Assembly (NCBI RefSeq): GCF_000472965.1
Contig: NZ_AXAU01000001.1
Coordinates: forward strand, 775,162-839,161
Direction of reading: 5' to 3'
DNA from: Bradyrhizobium murdochi
GTDB lineage: Bacteria; Pseudomonadota; Alphaproteobacteria; Rhizobiales; Xanthobacteraceae
DNA: 64,000 nucleotides
A model generated the notes under the pieces. That model had not been told where the DNA came from. It was given only the letters and a program-made list of their open reading frames with translations, and did not search any database. The position numbers and the translations under genes were made by a program. This document shows, piece by piece, positions 1 to 8,872 of the stretch; position 1 is the first letter of the stretch, and each line of letters opens with the position of its first letter.

Positions 1-129
1 TTGGCTCTGGTACATGCCGTCGAGGGCAGCCAGGAAGCTTTCGCCGGGCACCCCGAACACGGTATCGGCGCCGTGCAAGGCCAGTTGCTCGATGAGAATA
101 TGGCCACCGGTTCGAAGATTTGCTTCCAT
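1..129 (-). CDS. Thiamine-diphosphate-dependent enzyme, N-terminal fragment (acetolactate synthase-like)
   Basis: Only the first 43 codons lie in the window; the gene runs off the left edge. It starts with ATG at 129, preceded by a purine-rich GGAAGGACAGGG stretch that can serve as ribosome binding site. The peptide contains 'LIEQLALHGADTVFGVPGE', the classic start of the TPP-enzyme N-terminal domain, where the Glu of 'VPGE' is the cofactor-activating glutamate. Family members include acetolactate synthase, benzoylformate decarboxylase and oxalyl-CoA decarboxylase; the fragment is too short to choose. The dehydrogenase gene upstream on the same strand may be cotranscribed. Confidence 0.75.
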   Translation of the reverse strand, partial: MEANLRTGGHILIEQLALHGADTVFGVPGESFLAALDGMYQSQ

Positions 130-240
130 CGCCCTGTCCTTCCGTGTCGGAGATTACGGATTTGGGACCGGCTTAAAGACTGGCATCGGCACCAGCAACC
201 GGTTTCCTGCGAAATCAGATATGCCGCTGGGGCATTTTCC

Positions 241-1155
241 CTATTGTTGGTCTTTCGGCCGCACCCGCGCCTCTACGCCAGTCACGGCCTCGTAAGCCTT
301 GATGACGGCGGTGCAGGACTCACCGTCGTGCCCGAGCAGCGCCGCCTGCCGGTAGGTCTGGTGCACGGCCTCAGCCATGAACCCAGGCAGACCCGCCTCC
401 TCCAGCCAGCGCGCATAATAGCGGACATCCTTGCGGGCGTTCGCCAGCGACATCAGCGGCGTGAAGTCGCCATCAAGCGTGGCCTGGCCGTAAAGATCGA
501 GCATGCCGCTCTTGCCGCCGGCCGCCGAGATGATGCGGATGAGTTGCGACAGGTCGAGCCCGTCCTTGGCCGCGAGCGCAAACCCCTCGCACCACGCCGC
601 CACGTTGGCGAAGGCGATGTAGTTGTGAATGAGCTTGAGGCGGATCGCATGCCCCAAGGGACCGATGTGGAAGATGTTTTCGGCATAGAGCTCAAAATAG
701 GGCCTGAGGTCGTCGAGCAGGTCGCGCTCGCCGCCGAACAGCACGTTGACCTTGCCGATGTCGGCGTGTTTTGGAGTCCGCGTCATCGGTGCTTCGGCAT
801 ACCGGCCGCCCGCCGCACGCACCATGCGGTCGAGTTTTGCGACCATTTGCGGGCTGCCTGTGGTGTGATCCACGATGATGAATCCCGGTGCCGGACCGGC
901 GAGCAGCCCATCGCTGCAAGTCAACAACGCTTCGACATCCTCGGCCTCGTTGACGCAAATCATCACGATGCGGCAATTGTCGCGAATTTCCTGAAGACCG
1001 CTGGCAGCGGTCGCGCCGAACGATTTGGCGACGGCCACGGCCGCCGGGTTGAGGTCATAGGCGGTGACCGCCACGCCCTTGGCAACGAGATTCTTGACCA
1101 AGCCTCGTCCCATTCCACCGAGGCCGATAAAGCCAACGCGTTCGAGTGTCGTCAT
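241..1155 (-). CDS. NAD(P)-dependent beta-hydroxyacid dehydrogenase (HIBADH/GarR family)
   Basis: A 304-residue protein of usual family length (about 290-300). The N-terminal Rossmann fold has the dinucleotide motif 'GFIGLGGMGRGL' at about residues 8-19. The all-helical C-terminal domain carries the catalytic lysine region 'LKLIHNY', with Lys174 and Asn178 the likely active-site pair. The usual substrate loop 'DAPVSGG' is replaced by 'EAPMTRT', so the substrate is probably not a standard 3-hydroxyisobutyrate or tartronate semialdehyde. It lies 111 bp upstream of the TPP-enzyme gene on the same strand, suggesting a shared pathway for 2- or 3-hydroxy acids, which is inference. Confidence 0.85.
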   Translation of the reverse strand: MTTLERVGFIGLGGMGRGLVKNLVAKGVAVTAYDLNPAAVAVAKSFGATAASGLQEIRDNCRIVMICVNEAEDVEALLTCSDGLLAGPAPGFIIVDHTTGSPQMVAKLDRMVRAAGGRYAEAPMTRTPKHADIGKVNVLFGGERDLLDDLRPYFELYAENIFHIGPLGHAIRLKLIHNYIAFANVAAWCEGFALAAKDGLDLSQLIRIISAAGGKSGMLDLYGQATLDGDFTPLMSLANARKDVRYYARWLEEAGLPGFMAEAVHQTYRQAALLGHDGESCTAVIKAYEAVTGVEARVRPKDQQ

Positions 1156-1203
1156 TTCAACCGTTCCGTTGTTGTTTCTGGAATCTTTCCGAGAGCCTGC
1201 GGC

Positions 1204-1677
1204 CTAGCTTCGGGTCCTGGTGGCGGGCTTGCCGTAAATCACGTCCGCCCGCTTTTCGAACGCGGCGGCAAAACGCTGGAAGGCCGTATCGAACATCGTC
1301 CCCATCAGCATCGCCAGCATCCGGCTCTTGAATTCATAGGACAGGAAGAACCCGACGTCGCAGTCGGTTTCGGATTTCGGTTCGAACGTCCAGCGGTTTT
1401 CCAGATTGCTGAAAGGACCCTTCAAATATTCGACCATGATTTTCAGGTTCGGCCGATCCAGCGTCACCCGGCTGGTGAAGGACTCTCGTACCAGCTTGAA
1501 CGATACCGTCATGTCGGCAACGACGACTTCAGTGCCGTCAGCCTTCTGCGTGCGCTGCCGGATCCTCAGCGATTGGCACAGCGGCACGAACTCCGGATAG
1601 CGCTCGACATCGGCGACCAGATCGAACATGTGCGACGCGGTATGATGAACCCGGCGCTTGCTGGAAAAGCGAGGCAT
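1204..1677 (-). CDS. COQ10/RatA-like START-domain protein (type II coenzyme Q-binding family)
   Basis: A 157-residue single-domain SRPBCC/START protein. Its opening 'MPRFSSKRRVHHTASHMFDL' followed by 'VADVERYPEFVPLCQ' is diagnostic of the COQ10/RatA group. Relatives bind ubiquinone or polyketide-like ligands and support respiration; the E. coli member RatA was described as a ribosome-association toxin. The ATG at 1677 is preferred because it overlaps the stop of the upstream P-loop gene by one base (TGATG), indicating translational coupling. A longer in-frame extension exists but overlaps that gene entirely. It is the last gene of a lipA-led operon, and the lipA/COQ10 neighbourhood is common in alphaproteobacteria. 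Confidence 0.85.
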   Translation of the reverse strand: MPRFSSKRRVHHTASHMFDLVADVERYPEFVPLCQSLRIRQRTQKADGTEVVVADMTVSFKLVRESFTSRVTLDRPNLKIMVEYLKGPFSNLENRWTFEPKSETDCDVGFFLSYEFKSRMLAMLMGTMFDTAFQRFAAAFEKRADVIYGKPATRTRS

Positions 1678-2216
1678 CAGTGAATACTCGCGCGGCTTTG
1701 CTTCACCGTGATTTCCTTCAGGTAGTCGTCCGCCTGCATCCGATCGGTAAAGCAGACGAACGATTGATCGGCGCGCAGGCCTTGAAAATACTCCAAAAGT
1801 TTCGGCCGCTGTTGCCGGCGATAGGTCCAGACGTATCGCAAGAATTCGAAGTCGATTCTCTCGGGACAGCCCTCGGCCATTTCCGGGCGAACACGGCCGT
1901 AGCTGCTGGCTACTCGCTTCATGATGCCGAACATGCAAGTCCTGCGCGGCAAGTCGAACCAGATGACGGTGTCGCTCACCTCGCGGCGTAATTCGCCGGC
2001 GCCGTACCTGGTGTAATTGCCATCGATAACCCATCTCGGCCGACGCACAACCTCGGCCACACGCTGCCCGAACTCGGCATTGTCGGAAGTGGCCCAGCCG
2101 GGCCTCCAGTACAACGCATCCAGCGAAATGAAGGGAATGCCTGTTATATCCGACAGCCGCCTGGCAAATGTCGATTTGCCGGACCCCGACGACCCCATAA
2201 CAAGAACGCGTTGCAT
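1677..2216 (-). CDS. Adenylate-kinase-like P-loop NTPase
   Basis: A 179-residue protein with a Walker A motif 'GSSGSGKST' at residues 8-16, followed by 'FARRLSDITGIPFISLDALYW', typical of the small P-loop family related to adenylate kinases and 'DNA topology modulation' FlaR-like proteins. These are predicted nucleoside or nucleotide kinases of unknown substrate. The segment 'WVIDGNYTRY' is another family hallmark. It lies 15 bp downstream of lipA and overlaps the COQ10-like gene by one base, so the three are probably one transcript. The substrate cannot be read from the sequence. Confidence 0.75.
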   Translation of the reverse strand: MQRVLVMGSSGSGKSTFARRLSDITGIPFISLDALYWRPGWATSDNAEFGQRVAEVVRRPRWVIDGNYTRYGAGELRREVSDTVIWFDLPRRTCMFGIMKRVASSYGRVRPEMAEGCPERIDFEFLRYVWTYRRQQRPKLLEYFQGLRADQSFVCFTDRMQADDYLKEITVKQSRASIH

Positions 2217-2231
2217 TGGTTCAATCCAAGG

Positions 2232-3191
2232 CTAGCGGGCCCGTGCGACGCGAGCCGCTTGGAGCTTGGCAAAATCCTCACCCGCATGATGCGACGAGCG
2301 GGTCAGCGGACTGGCCGACACCATCAGAAAACCCTTGGTATAGGCGACCTTCTCGTAGCCTGCGAATTCGTCAGGGGTCACGTAGCGCATCACGGCGTGA
2401 TGCTTGCGGGTCGGCTGCAGATATTGCCCGATAGTCAGGAAATCGACGTCCGCGGAGCGCAGATCGTCCATCACCTGCAGCACCTCGTGGCGCTCCTCGC
2501 CGAGGCCAACCATGATGCCTGATTTGGTGAAGATCGTGGAATCGATTTCCTTGACCCGCTGCAGGAGCCGGATCGAATGGAAGTAGCGCGCGCCCGGGCG
2601 CACCGTGAGGTAACGCGCCGGCACGGTTTCCAGATTGTGGTTGAATACATCAGGCTTGGCTGCCGCGACCACCTCCAGCGCGCCTTCCTTGCGCAGGAAG
2701 TCGGGGGTGAGGATTTCGATGGTCGTGGTCGGGCAGCGCGCGCGAATGGCGCGAATCGTCTGCGCGAAGTGCTCGGCGCCGCCATCGGCGAGGTCATCGC
2801 GATCGACCGAGGTCACCACGACATGTGTCAGCCCAAGCTTGAAGGTCGCCTCCGCGACATGTTCCGGCTCATTGGCCTCGAGCGCGCCGGGCATGCCGGT
2901 CTTGACGTTGCAGAACGCGCAGGCCCGGGTGCAGGTGTCCCCCATGATCATGAAGGTGGCGTGCTTCTTGTCCCAGCACTCGCCGATATTCGGGCAGCCC
3001 GCCTCCTCGCACACCGTGACGAGGCCGTTCTCCTTGACGATCTTGCGCGTGTCGGCATAGCCGCGGGTGTTCGGCGCGCGCACCCGGATCCAGTCCGGCT
3101 TCGGCGGCGACAGCGCATCCGGCCGGTTCACCTTTTCGGGGTGACGCGGGCGAACCTGGTTCAGGGAGACGGTATCGACGAGAACGACCAT
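2232..3191 (-). CDS. lipA: Lipoyl synthase
   Basis: Radical SAM enzyme that inserts two sulfur atoms into octanoyl-lipoyl domains of 2-oxoacid dehydrogenases and the glycine cleavage system. At 319 residues it has normal length. The auxiliary cluster motif C-X4-C-X5-C is Cys61, Cys66 and Cys72 ('[12 protein letters not shown]'). The radical SAM motif C-X3-C-X2-C is Cys87, Cys91 and Cys94 ('CTRACAFC'). The C-terminal '[10 protein letters not shown]' carries the conserved serine region that ligates the auxiliary cluster. It is the first gene of the three-gene operon ending at 1204. Confidence 0.97.
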   Translation of the reverse strand: MVVLVDTVSLNQVRPRHPEKVNRPDALSPPKPDWIRVRAPNTRGYADTRKIVKENGLVTVCEEAGCPNIGECWDKKHATFMIMGDTCTRACAFCNVKTGMPGALEANEPEHVAEATFKLGLTHVVVTSVDRDDLADGGAEHFAQTIRAIRARCPTTTIEILTPDFLRKEGALEVVAAAKPDVFNHNLETVPARYLTVRPGARYFHSIRLLQRVKEIDSTIFTKSGIMVGLGEERHEVLQVMDDLRSADVDFLTIGQYLQPTRKHHAVMRYVTPDEFAGYEKVAYTKGFLMVSASPLTRSSHHAGEDFAKLQAARVARAR

Positions 3192-3303
3192 GTTAAGTCC
3201 GGATGTTACGAGAATACCTAGCTAATCCGTGTCGCCGACCGCTGCAACTATGTTGCGGAAAACCACAAGCTAGCTCGCGAAACCTAGCAGATCGTGCAAG
3301 ATA

Positions 3304-3951
3304 ATGACGAATTTCACCTGTTCCGCGAACGATTCTCACCTGAAAATGGTTCAAAACTCCAAGCCTGCCGGCGCCGCAGCCCTCCGGCTCGGCAAGCCGC
3401 TGAAACGCTCGTTTTTCGACCGCAGCGTGCATGAGGTCGCGCCCGACCTGATCGGCGCGACGCTCCTGGTCGACGGCGTCGGCGGCACCATCGTCGAGGT
3501 CGAGGCCTATCACCATCTGGACCCGGCCGCGCATTCGTTCCGCGGGCCGACGCCGCGCAACCGGGTGATGTTCGGCCCGGCCGGTTTCGCTTACGTCTAC
3601 CGCTCCTACGGCATCCACTGGTGTGTGAACTTCGTCTGCGAAGAGGAAGGCTCCGCCAGCGCCGTGCTGATCCGTGCGCTGGAGCCGACCCATGGCCTCC
3701 CCGCCATGCGCCGCCGCCGCGGCCTGCAGGAGGCGCGCGCGCTGTGCTCCGGCCCGGGCAAGCTGTGCGAGGCGCTTGGGATTACGATCAAGCACAACGA
3801 ACTGCCGCTCGACGTGCCGCCATTTGTGTTGCATGCCCGCGTGGGCAGACTCGACATTGCCGCAGGCGTGCGGATCGGCATCACCAAAGCGGCCGATCTG
3901 CCATGGCGCTACGGAATGAAGGGATCGAGATTTTTGAGCAAGCCGTTTTGA
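3304..3951 (+). CDS. DNA-3-methyladenine glycosylase (AAG/MPG family)
   Basis: A 215-residue protein of the mammalian-type alkyladenine glycosylase family, which excises alkylated purines in base-excision repair. Family features are '[10 protein letters not shown]', the active-site strand '[20 protein letters not shown]' (the Glu of 'VEVEAY' being the likely catalytic base), '[19 protein letters not shown]' and '[13 protein letters not shown]'. Start is uncertain: ATG at 3304 or the in-frame ATG at 3346, which gives the more usual 201-residue length. It is monocistronic, divergent from lipA, and followed by repeat-rich non-coding DNA. Confidence 0.92.
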   Translation: MTNFTCSANDSHLKMVQNSKPAGAAALRLGKPLKRSFFDRSVHEVAPDLIGATLLVDGVGGTIVEVEAYHHLDPAAHSFRGPTPRNRVMFGPAGFAYVYRSYGIHWCVNFVCEEEGSASAVLIRALEPTHGLPAMRRRRGLQEARALCSGPGKLCEALGITIKHNELPLDVPPFVLHARVGRLDIAAGVRIGITKAADLPWRYGMKGSRFLSKPF

Positions 3952-3972
3952 CCAAACTGCTTCCTCATCGTC

Positions 3973-4071
3973 GTCCCTGCGAACGCAGGGACCCATAACC
4001 ACTGTTCTTCGTTGTGAACGGGAATGGGGCTCCAGCGTCCACGACAATGGACATTCGTGGTTATGGGTCCC
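3973..4071. repeat. Palindromic intergenic element A
   Basis: A short hairpin with 8-bp arms (GTCCCTGC at 3973-3980, GCAGGGAC at 3985-3992) overlaps one arm of a larger inverted repeat: GGGACCCATAACCAC at 3988-4002 against its exact complement at 4057-4071. It lies directly after the glycosylase gene, so it could also act in 3'-end formation, but it has no terminal T-run. Confidence 0.65.
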
Positions 4072-4206
4072 GGATCGCGCTTCGCTTGTCCGGGACGACG
4101 TCGGTGTTTGTCGCACGATTTCCACTTCAGAGGCCGAGCGTTCGCGTTCTCGCGGCGCGATGCGCCCGAGGCTGTACTGTTGGTCTCGCGCCATAGAAAA
4201 GAGAGG

Positions 4207-4319
4207 GCGCAGGGAATGCCGGGTGCTTTGCTGCACCCGCGGTCTCGTGTGCAAATGCACTTAAGAAATGCGCACACGAGCATACAGGTACAGCCGGAGC
4301 ATCCCGGCATTCCCTGCGC
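4207..4319. repeat. Palindromic intergenic element B
   Basis: Arms of 17 bp are exact inverted copies: GCGCAGGGAATGCCGGG at 4207-4223 and its complement at 4303-4319. An inner inverted pair, CTCGTGTGC and GCACACGAG, lies on either side of the centre at about 4244-4280. The layout matches a dispersed REP-like palindrome rather than a terminator, since no U-tract follows. Confidence 0.7.
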
Positions 4320-4964
4320 GATGGGTTGACGGCTTATGCCGTGCTCTCCCTGGAGACGAATTCCTTTTGCCTCCATCACTGACAGATTAGCGGTTCATCG
4401 AACCCGGTCGGATTTCGAAGAACCTCCGCCAGCTTGACGCCAGCCACGGGCGCCAGGACCACACGGTTTTGCCGTACGCAGCTTCCTCTGCCAGAGACTT
4501 CAACCAGCCAAGTGCTTGCCGGCTGAAATTCTGGCGGAGGCGTTTAAGCGCCGTACGTCCTGCGCGCTGTGGTCGCTCACGGCAAAACCGCCCTGCGATC
4601 ACGTTCACGCACCCGACGCTGCCGCGTCCACCGCAACCCGCCCCAACGTCAGTGACGATGGCCAACGCCCCTCTCTCGGGACGGGATGGCCAGAGTTTTA
4701 CCGGTGATTTGGGTCTGGTGCGAAGCGGAATATTTTTGATTCCAGGGCTTGACGTGATTTCTGAAAATCAGAAGTGATTTGCCCCATCGACGATCTGCCG
4801 GACCTTCAACGAAAGGTGCTTCCCGCAAATCAGCCATTGGCCCGCATTAGCGCAGCGATATGCGGCACAGACAAAACGCCGAATTACGGTCCAGTGCAGT
4901 CCAGCACTGTCACCCGTAATTCGACGTCACTGACACCAGGCGGATGCGGCCACTCAGGCCGAAG

Positions 4965-7079
4965 CTACACCGTCAGCACATCTTCAATCCGGATCGGTAA
5001 GCTGCGCACGCGCTTGCCGGTTGCGTGAAAGACGGCGTTGGCGATGGCGGGGGCCATGCCGACGAGCGCGATCTCGCCGAGGCCTTTGACGCCGAGGGCA
5101 TTAACGTGTGGATCGATCTCCTCGACGAAGTGCGCTTCAAGCTGGGGAATGTCGAGATTCACGGGCAGCAGGTAATCGGCCATATGGGCGTTGACCGGGC
5201 GGCCGTCGCGCGGATCGAGGACAGTGCGTTCCATCAGCGCCATGCCCATCCCGCCGATCATGCCGCCAATGCATTGGCTCCTCGCAAGTCGCGGATTGAC
5301 GACGCGGCCGATACCATAGGTGCCCACGGCGCGGCGCAGCCGGATCGTGCCGACATCGGGATCGACGGCCACCTCCGCAAATACGGCTCCAAAGGAGTGC
5401 ATCGAAAATCGGGCCGCGACATCGGGATCGCGCTGCGCCGAAGCCGTAGCCTCGATGGGTCGGCCGTCCCGCGGGCGCTTTGCGGCTTCCTCTTGCACGG
5501 CCATGCAGGCGGCTCGGATCGCAGAGCCGACCGAGGCCATCGTCCATGAGCCGCCATGGGACGGAGCCGGCGGATAGTCAGAGCGGCCAAGGCTGAAACG
5601 CACCCGTTCAATCGGCAGCCCCAGCGTCTCGGCGGCAACCTGCGTCATGGAGGTGTAGGTGCCGGGACCCATGTCGCTTGCCGCGACTTCAATTTCGGCG
5701 GTGCCGTCCGCAAGCAGCCGCGCCCGCGCATTCGCCGGCGCATGGAAGGCCGGATAGCTCGCCGATGCCACGCCCATGCCGACCAGCAGCCGGCCATCGC
5801 GCATCGAACGCGGTTCGGGTAGCCGCCGCGACCAGCCGAAGCGTTCGGCGGCGAGGTCATGGCATTTCATCAGCGACCGACTGGAGAACGGCTTGTTCTC
5901 GCCCTCATCGATCGCCGGCTCGTTGCGACGCCGCAGATCGATCGGATCGATTCCGAGCTTGTATGACAGTTCATCCACGGCACATTCGAGCGCAAAGACA
6001 CCACTTGCCTCGCCGGGGCCGCGCATATGGTTCGGGGTGCCGATATCGAGTGGCAGCAGCCGGTAGCGGGTCCGCACGTTCGGCGTGGAATACAGGAAGC
6101 CCGTGACCGAAGTCAGGGCCTCCATGAATTCTTCGTAACGGCTCGTCTCGCCGGTGCCTTCGTGCACAATGCTGGTGAGCTTGCCGTCCGCCGTGGCCCC
6201 GAGAGCCATCCGCTGCAGGGTGCGGGGCCGATGGCCCGTCATGAAGAACATCTGCTTGCGCGTGAGTACGAGCTTGACGGGACGTCCCACTTGTCGCGCC
6301 GCCACGGCCGCAAGCGTCACATGCGGCCACGTCCTGAGCGACGTGCCGAAGGCGCCGCCGATAAACGGACAGATCACCTGTATGTTCTCGGGCGGCAGGC
6401 CGAACACGGCCGCGATCTCGGCCTGTTCGTTGACGACGAACTGGCTTTTGCTCCAGAGCGTCAGCCGATTGGCATTCCAGGCTGCGACGGTGGCGTGCGG
6501 CTCCATTGGATTGTGGTTCTCGCGCGCGATTTCATAGATCTCGTCGACCTTCGCCGGCGCGACCGCGAGAGCGCTGTCGGCATTGCCGCGCGCGGTGTCG
6601 GCCGGCAGCCTCGCGTCCGGCTGCTTCCCGGCTTCCGGGACGACAGGCCGGGCTTTTGGGTCGGCGGGATCAACGAGCGGCCGCTCGGCCGCGTAGGAGA
6701 TGCGCAGCGCCGCAGCCGCGCGCTCCGCCTGGTCGAGCGTATCGGCAACGACGATCGCTACCGGTTGCCCGTAGAAGCGCACCTGGTCGTCCTGCAGCAC
6801 ATGCAGCCGCTCGCCTGTCGCCGGATCGATATAGCTCTTGTGGGGCGCGTATGGCAGGCGCGGCGCATTGCGATGCGTAATGACGGCAGCGACGCCCGGC
6901 ATCTTCTCAACCGGCGCGGTCTCGATACCGGTCACGCGGCCGAGCCCCACCGTGGCACCGACGATCACCGCATAGGCCTGGCCGCCCTGGTTGAAATCGG
7001 CCGCATAGCGCGCCGCGCCCGTGACCTTGGCACGACCATCCACGCGCGGCAGCGGGCTTCCAATCACGTTCGTCGTCAT
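4965..7079 (-). CDS. paoC: Molybdopterin-binding subunit of xanthine dehydrogenase-family oxidoreductase (PaoC-like)
   Basis: A 704-residue large subunit that binds molybdenum cofactor and the substrate. It opens with 'GSPLPRVDGRAKVTGAARYAAD', the usual start of the aldehyde oxidase a/b hammerhead domain. The cofactor domain contains 'GGAFG', 'RGPGEASG' and the C-terminal 'GVKGLGEIALVG', whose Glu is the catalytic base in this family. Length and partners match E. coli PaoC (periplasmic aldehyde oxidase) better than xanthine dehydrogenase. The ATG overlaps the stop of the FAD subunit gene (ATGA). It is the last gene of a small-medium-large subunit operon. Confidence 0.88.
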   Translation of the reverse strand: MTTNVIGSPLPRVDGRAKVTGAARYAADFNQGGQAYAVIVGATVGLGRVTGIETAPVEKMPGVAAVITHRNAPRLPYAPHKSYIDPATGERLHVLQDDQVRFYGQPVAIVVADTLDQAERAAAALRISYAAERPLVDPADPKARPVVPEAGKQPDARLPADTARGNADSALAVAPAKVDEIYEIARENHNPMEPHATVAAWNANRLTLWSKSQFVVNEQAEIAAVFGLPPENIQVICPFIGGAFGTSLRTWPHVTLAAVAARQVGRPVKLVLTRKQMFFMTGHRPRTLQRMALGATADGKLTSIVHEGTGETSRYEEFMEALTSVTGFLYSTPNVRTRYRLLPLDIGTPNHMRGPGEASGVFALECAVDELSYKLGIDPIDLRRRNEPAIDEGENKPFSSRSLMKCHDLAAERFGWSRRLPEPRSMRDGRLLVGMGVASASYPAFHAPANARARLLADGTAEIEVAASDMGPGTYTSMTQVAAETLGLPIERVRFSLGRSDYPPAPSHGGSWTMASVGSAIRAACMAVQEEAAKRPRDGRPIEATASAQRDPDVAARFSMHSFGAVFAEVAVDPDVGTIRLRRAVGTYGIGRVVNPRLARSQCIGGMIGGMGMALMERTVLDPRDGRPVNAHMADYLLPVNLDIPQLEAHFVEEIDPHVNALGVKGLGEIALVGMAPAIANAVFHATGKRVRSLPIRIEDVLTV

Positions 7080-8053
7080 GCGGCTTCTCCCGTCATTTCA
7101 AGAGCGCGGACGATCGTCCGGGGCAGGAGTTCGAGCTTGTCATGATTGCCCGACAGCGGACGCGCTCCTTCGAGTGCCAGCCGGGCGGCCGTTTCGAAGA
7201 TTTTGCGATCCGGTGCCCTGCCAATCAGCGCTTTCTCCACCGTGCGCAGGCGCCATGGCCGAGTGCCCACGCCGCCGACAGCGAGCCGCGCCTGACGGAT
7301 CATGCCGTCCTCGATATCAAGTGCGGCGGCGGCGGATACGAGCGCGAACTCGTAAGAAGCGCGGTCGCGCACCTTGAGATAGCGCGCCCGCCGGCTGAAC
7401 GGACCGCCGGGGACCCGCACCGCGAGGATGAGTTCGCCAGGCAGCAGCGTGTGTTCGAGATGCGGCGTGTCGCCCGGCAAGCGAAACAGTTCCTCGACTG
7501 GAAAGCTGCGCTCGCCCCGCGGCCCCCTCACCTGCATCGTGGCATCGAGGGCGACCAGCGCGACGGCAACGTCCGAAGGATGCGTTGCCGCGCAATGATT
7601 GCTGGTGCCGAGAATGGCGTGGCCCGCATTGAGGCCATCGATGGCGGCACAGCCGGAGTTCGGGGTGCGCTTGTTGCAGGGCGCGTCGTGCATCCGGAAA
7701 TAGGGGCAGCGCACGCGCTGGAGCAGGTTGCCGCCGATGGAAGCCATGTTGCGCAATTGCGGCGAGGCGCCCTCGATCAGGCTTTCGGCGACGAGCGGGT
7801 GCAGGCGCTGCACGCCCGCGTGGGCGGCAACATCGGCCATACGGGCGAGCGCGCCGATCACAAGATCGGAACCCTCGATGCGGATTTCGGAGAGCGGGAG
7901 CGTATTGATGTCGACGAGATGTTCCGGCCGCTCCACCTCCTCCCGCATGAGGTCGATCAACGTTGTGCCGCCGGCGATGAAACGTCGTCCGGACGATGCG
8001 GCGGCGATGGCGGCCTGGACGGAGGTAACCTTCTCGAGCGTGAATGGAAGCAT
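7076..8053 (-). CDS. paoB: FAD-binding subunit of aldehyde oxidoreductase with extra FeS motif (PaoB-like)
   Basis: A 325-residue medium subunit that passes electrons between the FeS subunit and FAD. The FAD domain has 'RRFIAGGTTLIDLM' near the N terminus and 'SIGGNLLQRVRCPYFR' further on. The stretch after it holds four cysteines, in 'RCPYFR', 'PCNKR', 'GCAA' and 'NHCAATHPSD'. This matches the additional [4Fe-4S]-binding segment known from E. coli PaoB and absent from most xanthine dehydrogenases. Start at 8053 is chosen because it lies 2 bp after the small-subunit stop (TGACCATG); a longer frame would overlap that gene. Confidence 0.87.
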   Translation of the reverse strand: MLPFTLEKVTSVQAAIAAASSGRRFIAGGTTLIDLMREEVERPEHLVDINTLPLSEIRIEGSDLVIGALARMADVAAHAGVQRLHPLVAESLIEGASPQLRNMASIGGNLLQRVRCPYFRMHDAPCNKRTPNSGCAAIDGLNAGHAILGTSNHCAATHPSDVAVALVALDATMQVRGPRGERSFPVEELFRLPGDTPHLEHTLLPGELILAVRVPGGPFSRRARYLKVRDRASYEFALVSAAAALDIEDGMIRQARLAVGGVGTRPWRLRTVEKALIGRAPDRKIFETAARLALEGARPLSGNHDKLELLPRTIVRALEMTGEAA

Positions 8054-8055
8054 GG

Positions 8056-8682
8056 TCAGGCCCTCTTGGCAGCGTCGGCGACCGCAGCGACGATTCCCGG
8101 ATAGGCGCCGCAACGGCAGATATTGCCGCTCATCCAGAACCTGATTTCATCCGGCGAACCTGCATGGCCTTCCGCGATGCAGCCTATTCCCGACATGATC
8201 TGTCCGGGGGTGCAGAAGCCGCACTGCAAACCATCGTGCTCGACGAACGCAGCCTGGAGCGGATGAAGCTCGCCATTCGTTTCAAGGCCCTCGATCGTCT
8301 TGATCTCAGCCCCATCATGCATCGCAGCCAGCGTCAGGCAGGAGACGATCCGCCTGCCGTTGAGAAGGACGGTGCAAGCACCGCAGGCGCCCTGATTGCA
8401 CCCCTTCTTCGTGCCGGTGAGATCGAGCGTCTCGCGCAGCACATCGAGCAGTGAGCGGCGGGGGTCCAGATCAAGCTCATGCTGCTTGCCGTTGACAACC
8501 AGCCGGACCCGTCCCGTGGATGCGGCGGGAGGCCGTTCGGATATGGGTTGCGCGGCAACTTCCGAGACGGCCGCGAGAGTGGCCGCTCCCCCGACCGTAA
8601 GCAGGATCGAACGGCGCGATAATCCGCCACGCCGTTCTTCGGTCTCAACAGAACCGTCGGTTAACCGCTCATCGTTCTTCAT
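8056..8682 (-). CDS. paoA: [2Fe-2S] subunit of aldehyde oxidoreductase with Tat signal (PaoA-like)
   Basis: A 208-residue small subunit with two [2Fe-2S] clusters. The ferredoxin-like domain has 'CNQGACGACTVLLNGRRIVSC' cysteines, and the helical domain has 'CGFCTPGQIMS' and 'CRCGAYPG'. The N terminus carries a twin-arginine-type signal, 'LSRRSILLTVGGAATLAAV', so the complex is probably exported as a folded holoenzyme, as known for PaoABC. The ATG at 8682 places this signal near the N terminus; a longer frame to 8763 exists but adds an unlikely extension. It is the first gene of the paoABC-type operon, with an AraC-family gene upstream on the same strand. Confidence 0.9.
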   Translation of the reverse strand: MKNDERLTDGSVETEERRGGLSRRSILLTVGGAATLAAVSEVAAQPISERPPAASTGRVRLVVNGKQHELDLDPRRSLLDVLRETLDLTGTKKGCNQGACGACTVLLNGRRIVSCLTLAAMHDGAEIKTIEGLETNGELHPLQAAFVEHDGLQCGFCTPGQIMSGIGCIAEGHAGSPDEIRFWMSGNICRCGAYPGIVAAVADAAKRA

Positions 8683-8872
8683 GGTCTCTGCTCGCTTGCT
8701 GATGATCGTTCGCTGACTGCTGAAGGAGAAGAGATTGGCCGAGCCGAACAACGCCGCAGCCAAGCCATCGCCTCAGATGACAGCGCGAACTAAGCATGAA
8801 CCTGATGGGGGGTACCGTTCGGATATTGCGGCGACTATCGCAGTGTTGCGATGAATTGCCGCCGGGCACCTC

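Larger units (their letters stand above)
3952..4964. repeat. Repeat-rich intergenic block with composite palindromic elements
   Basis: About 1 kb without a convincing gene. Open frames here (for example the minus strand from 4387 to 4665) lack ribosome binding sites and resemble frames I remember as recurring spurious translations of dispersed repeats in Bradyrhizobium. Two clear palindromic elements are listed separately (3973-4071 and 4207-4319). The remaining 4330-4960 shows no coding signal or RNA gene I recognise. Confidence 0.6.

Noticed and set aside
1-1683. 560-codon plus-strand frame at the left edge
   Set aside because: It runs antisense through the dehydrogenase and COQ10-like genes and shows no domain, so it is a high-GC artefact.
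4387-4665. 92-codon minus-strand frame in the repeat block
   Set aside because: Looks like a translation of a dispersed intergenic repeat; no ribosome binding site. Kept only as part of the repeat region.
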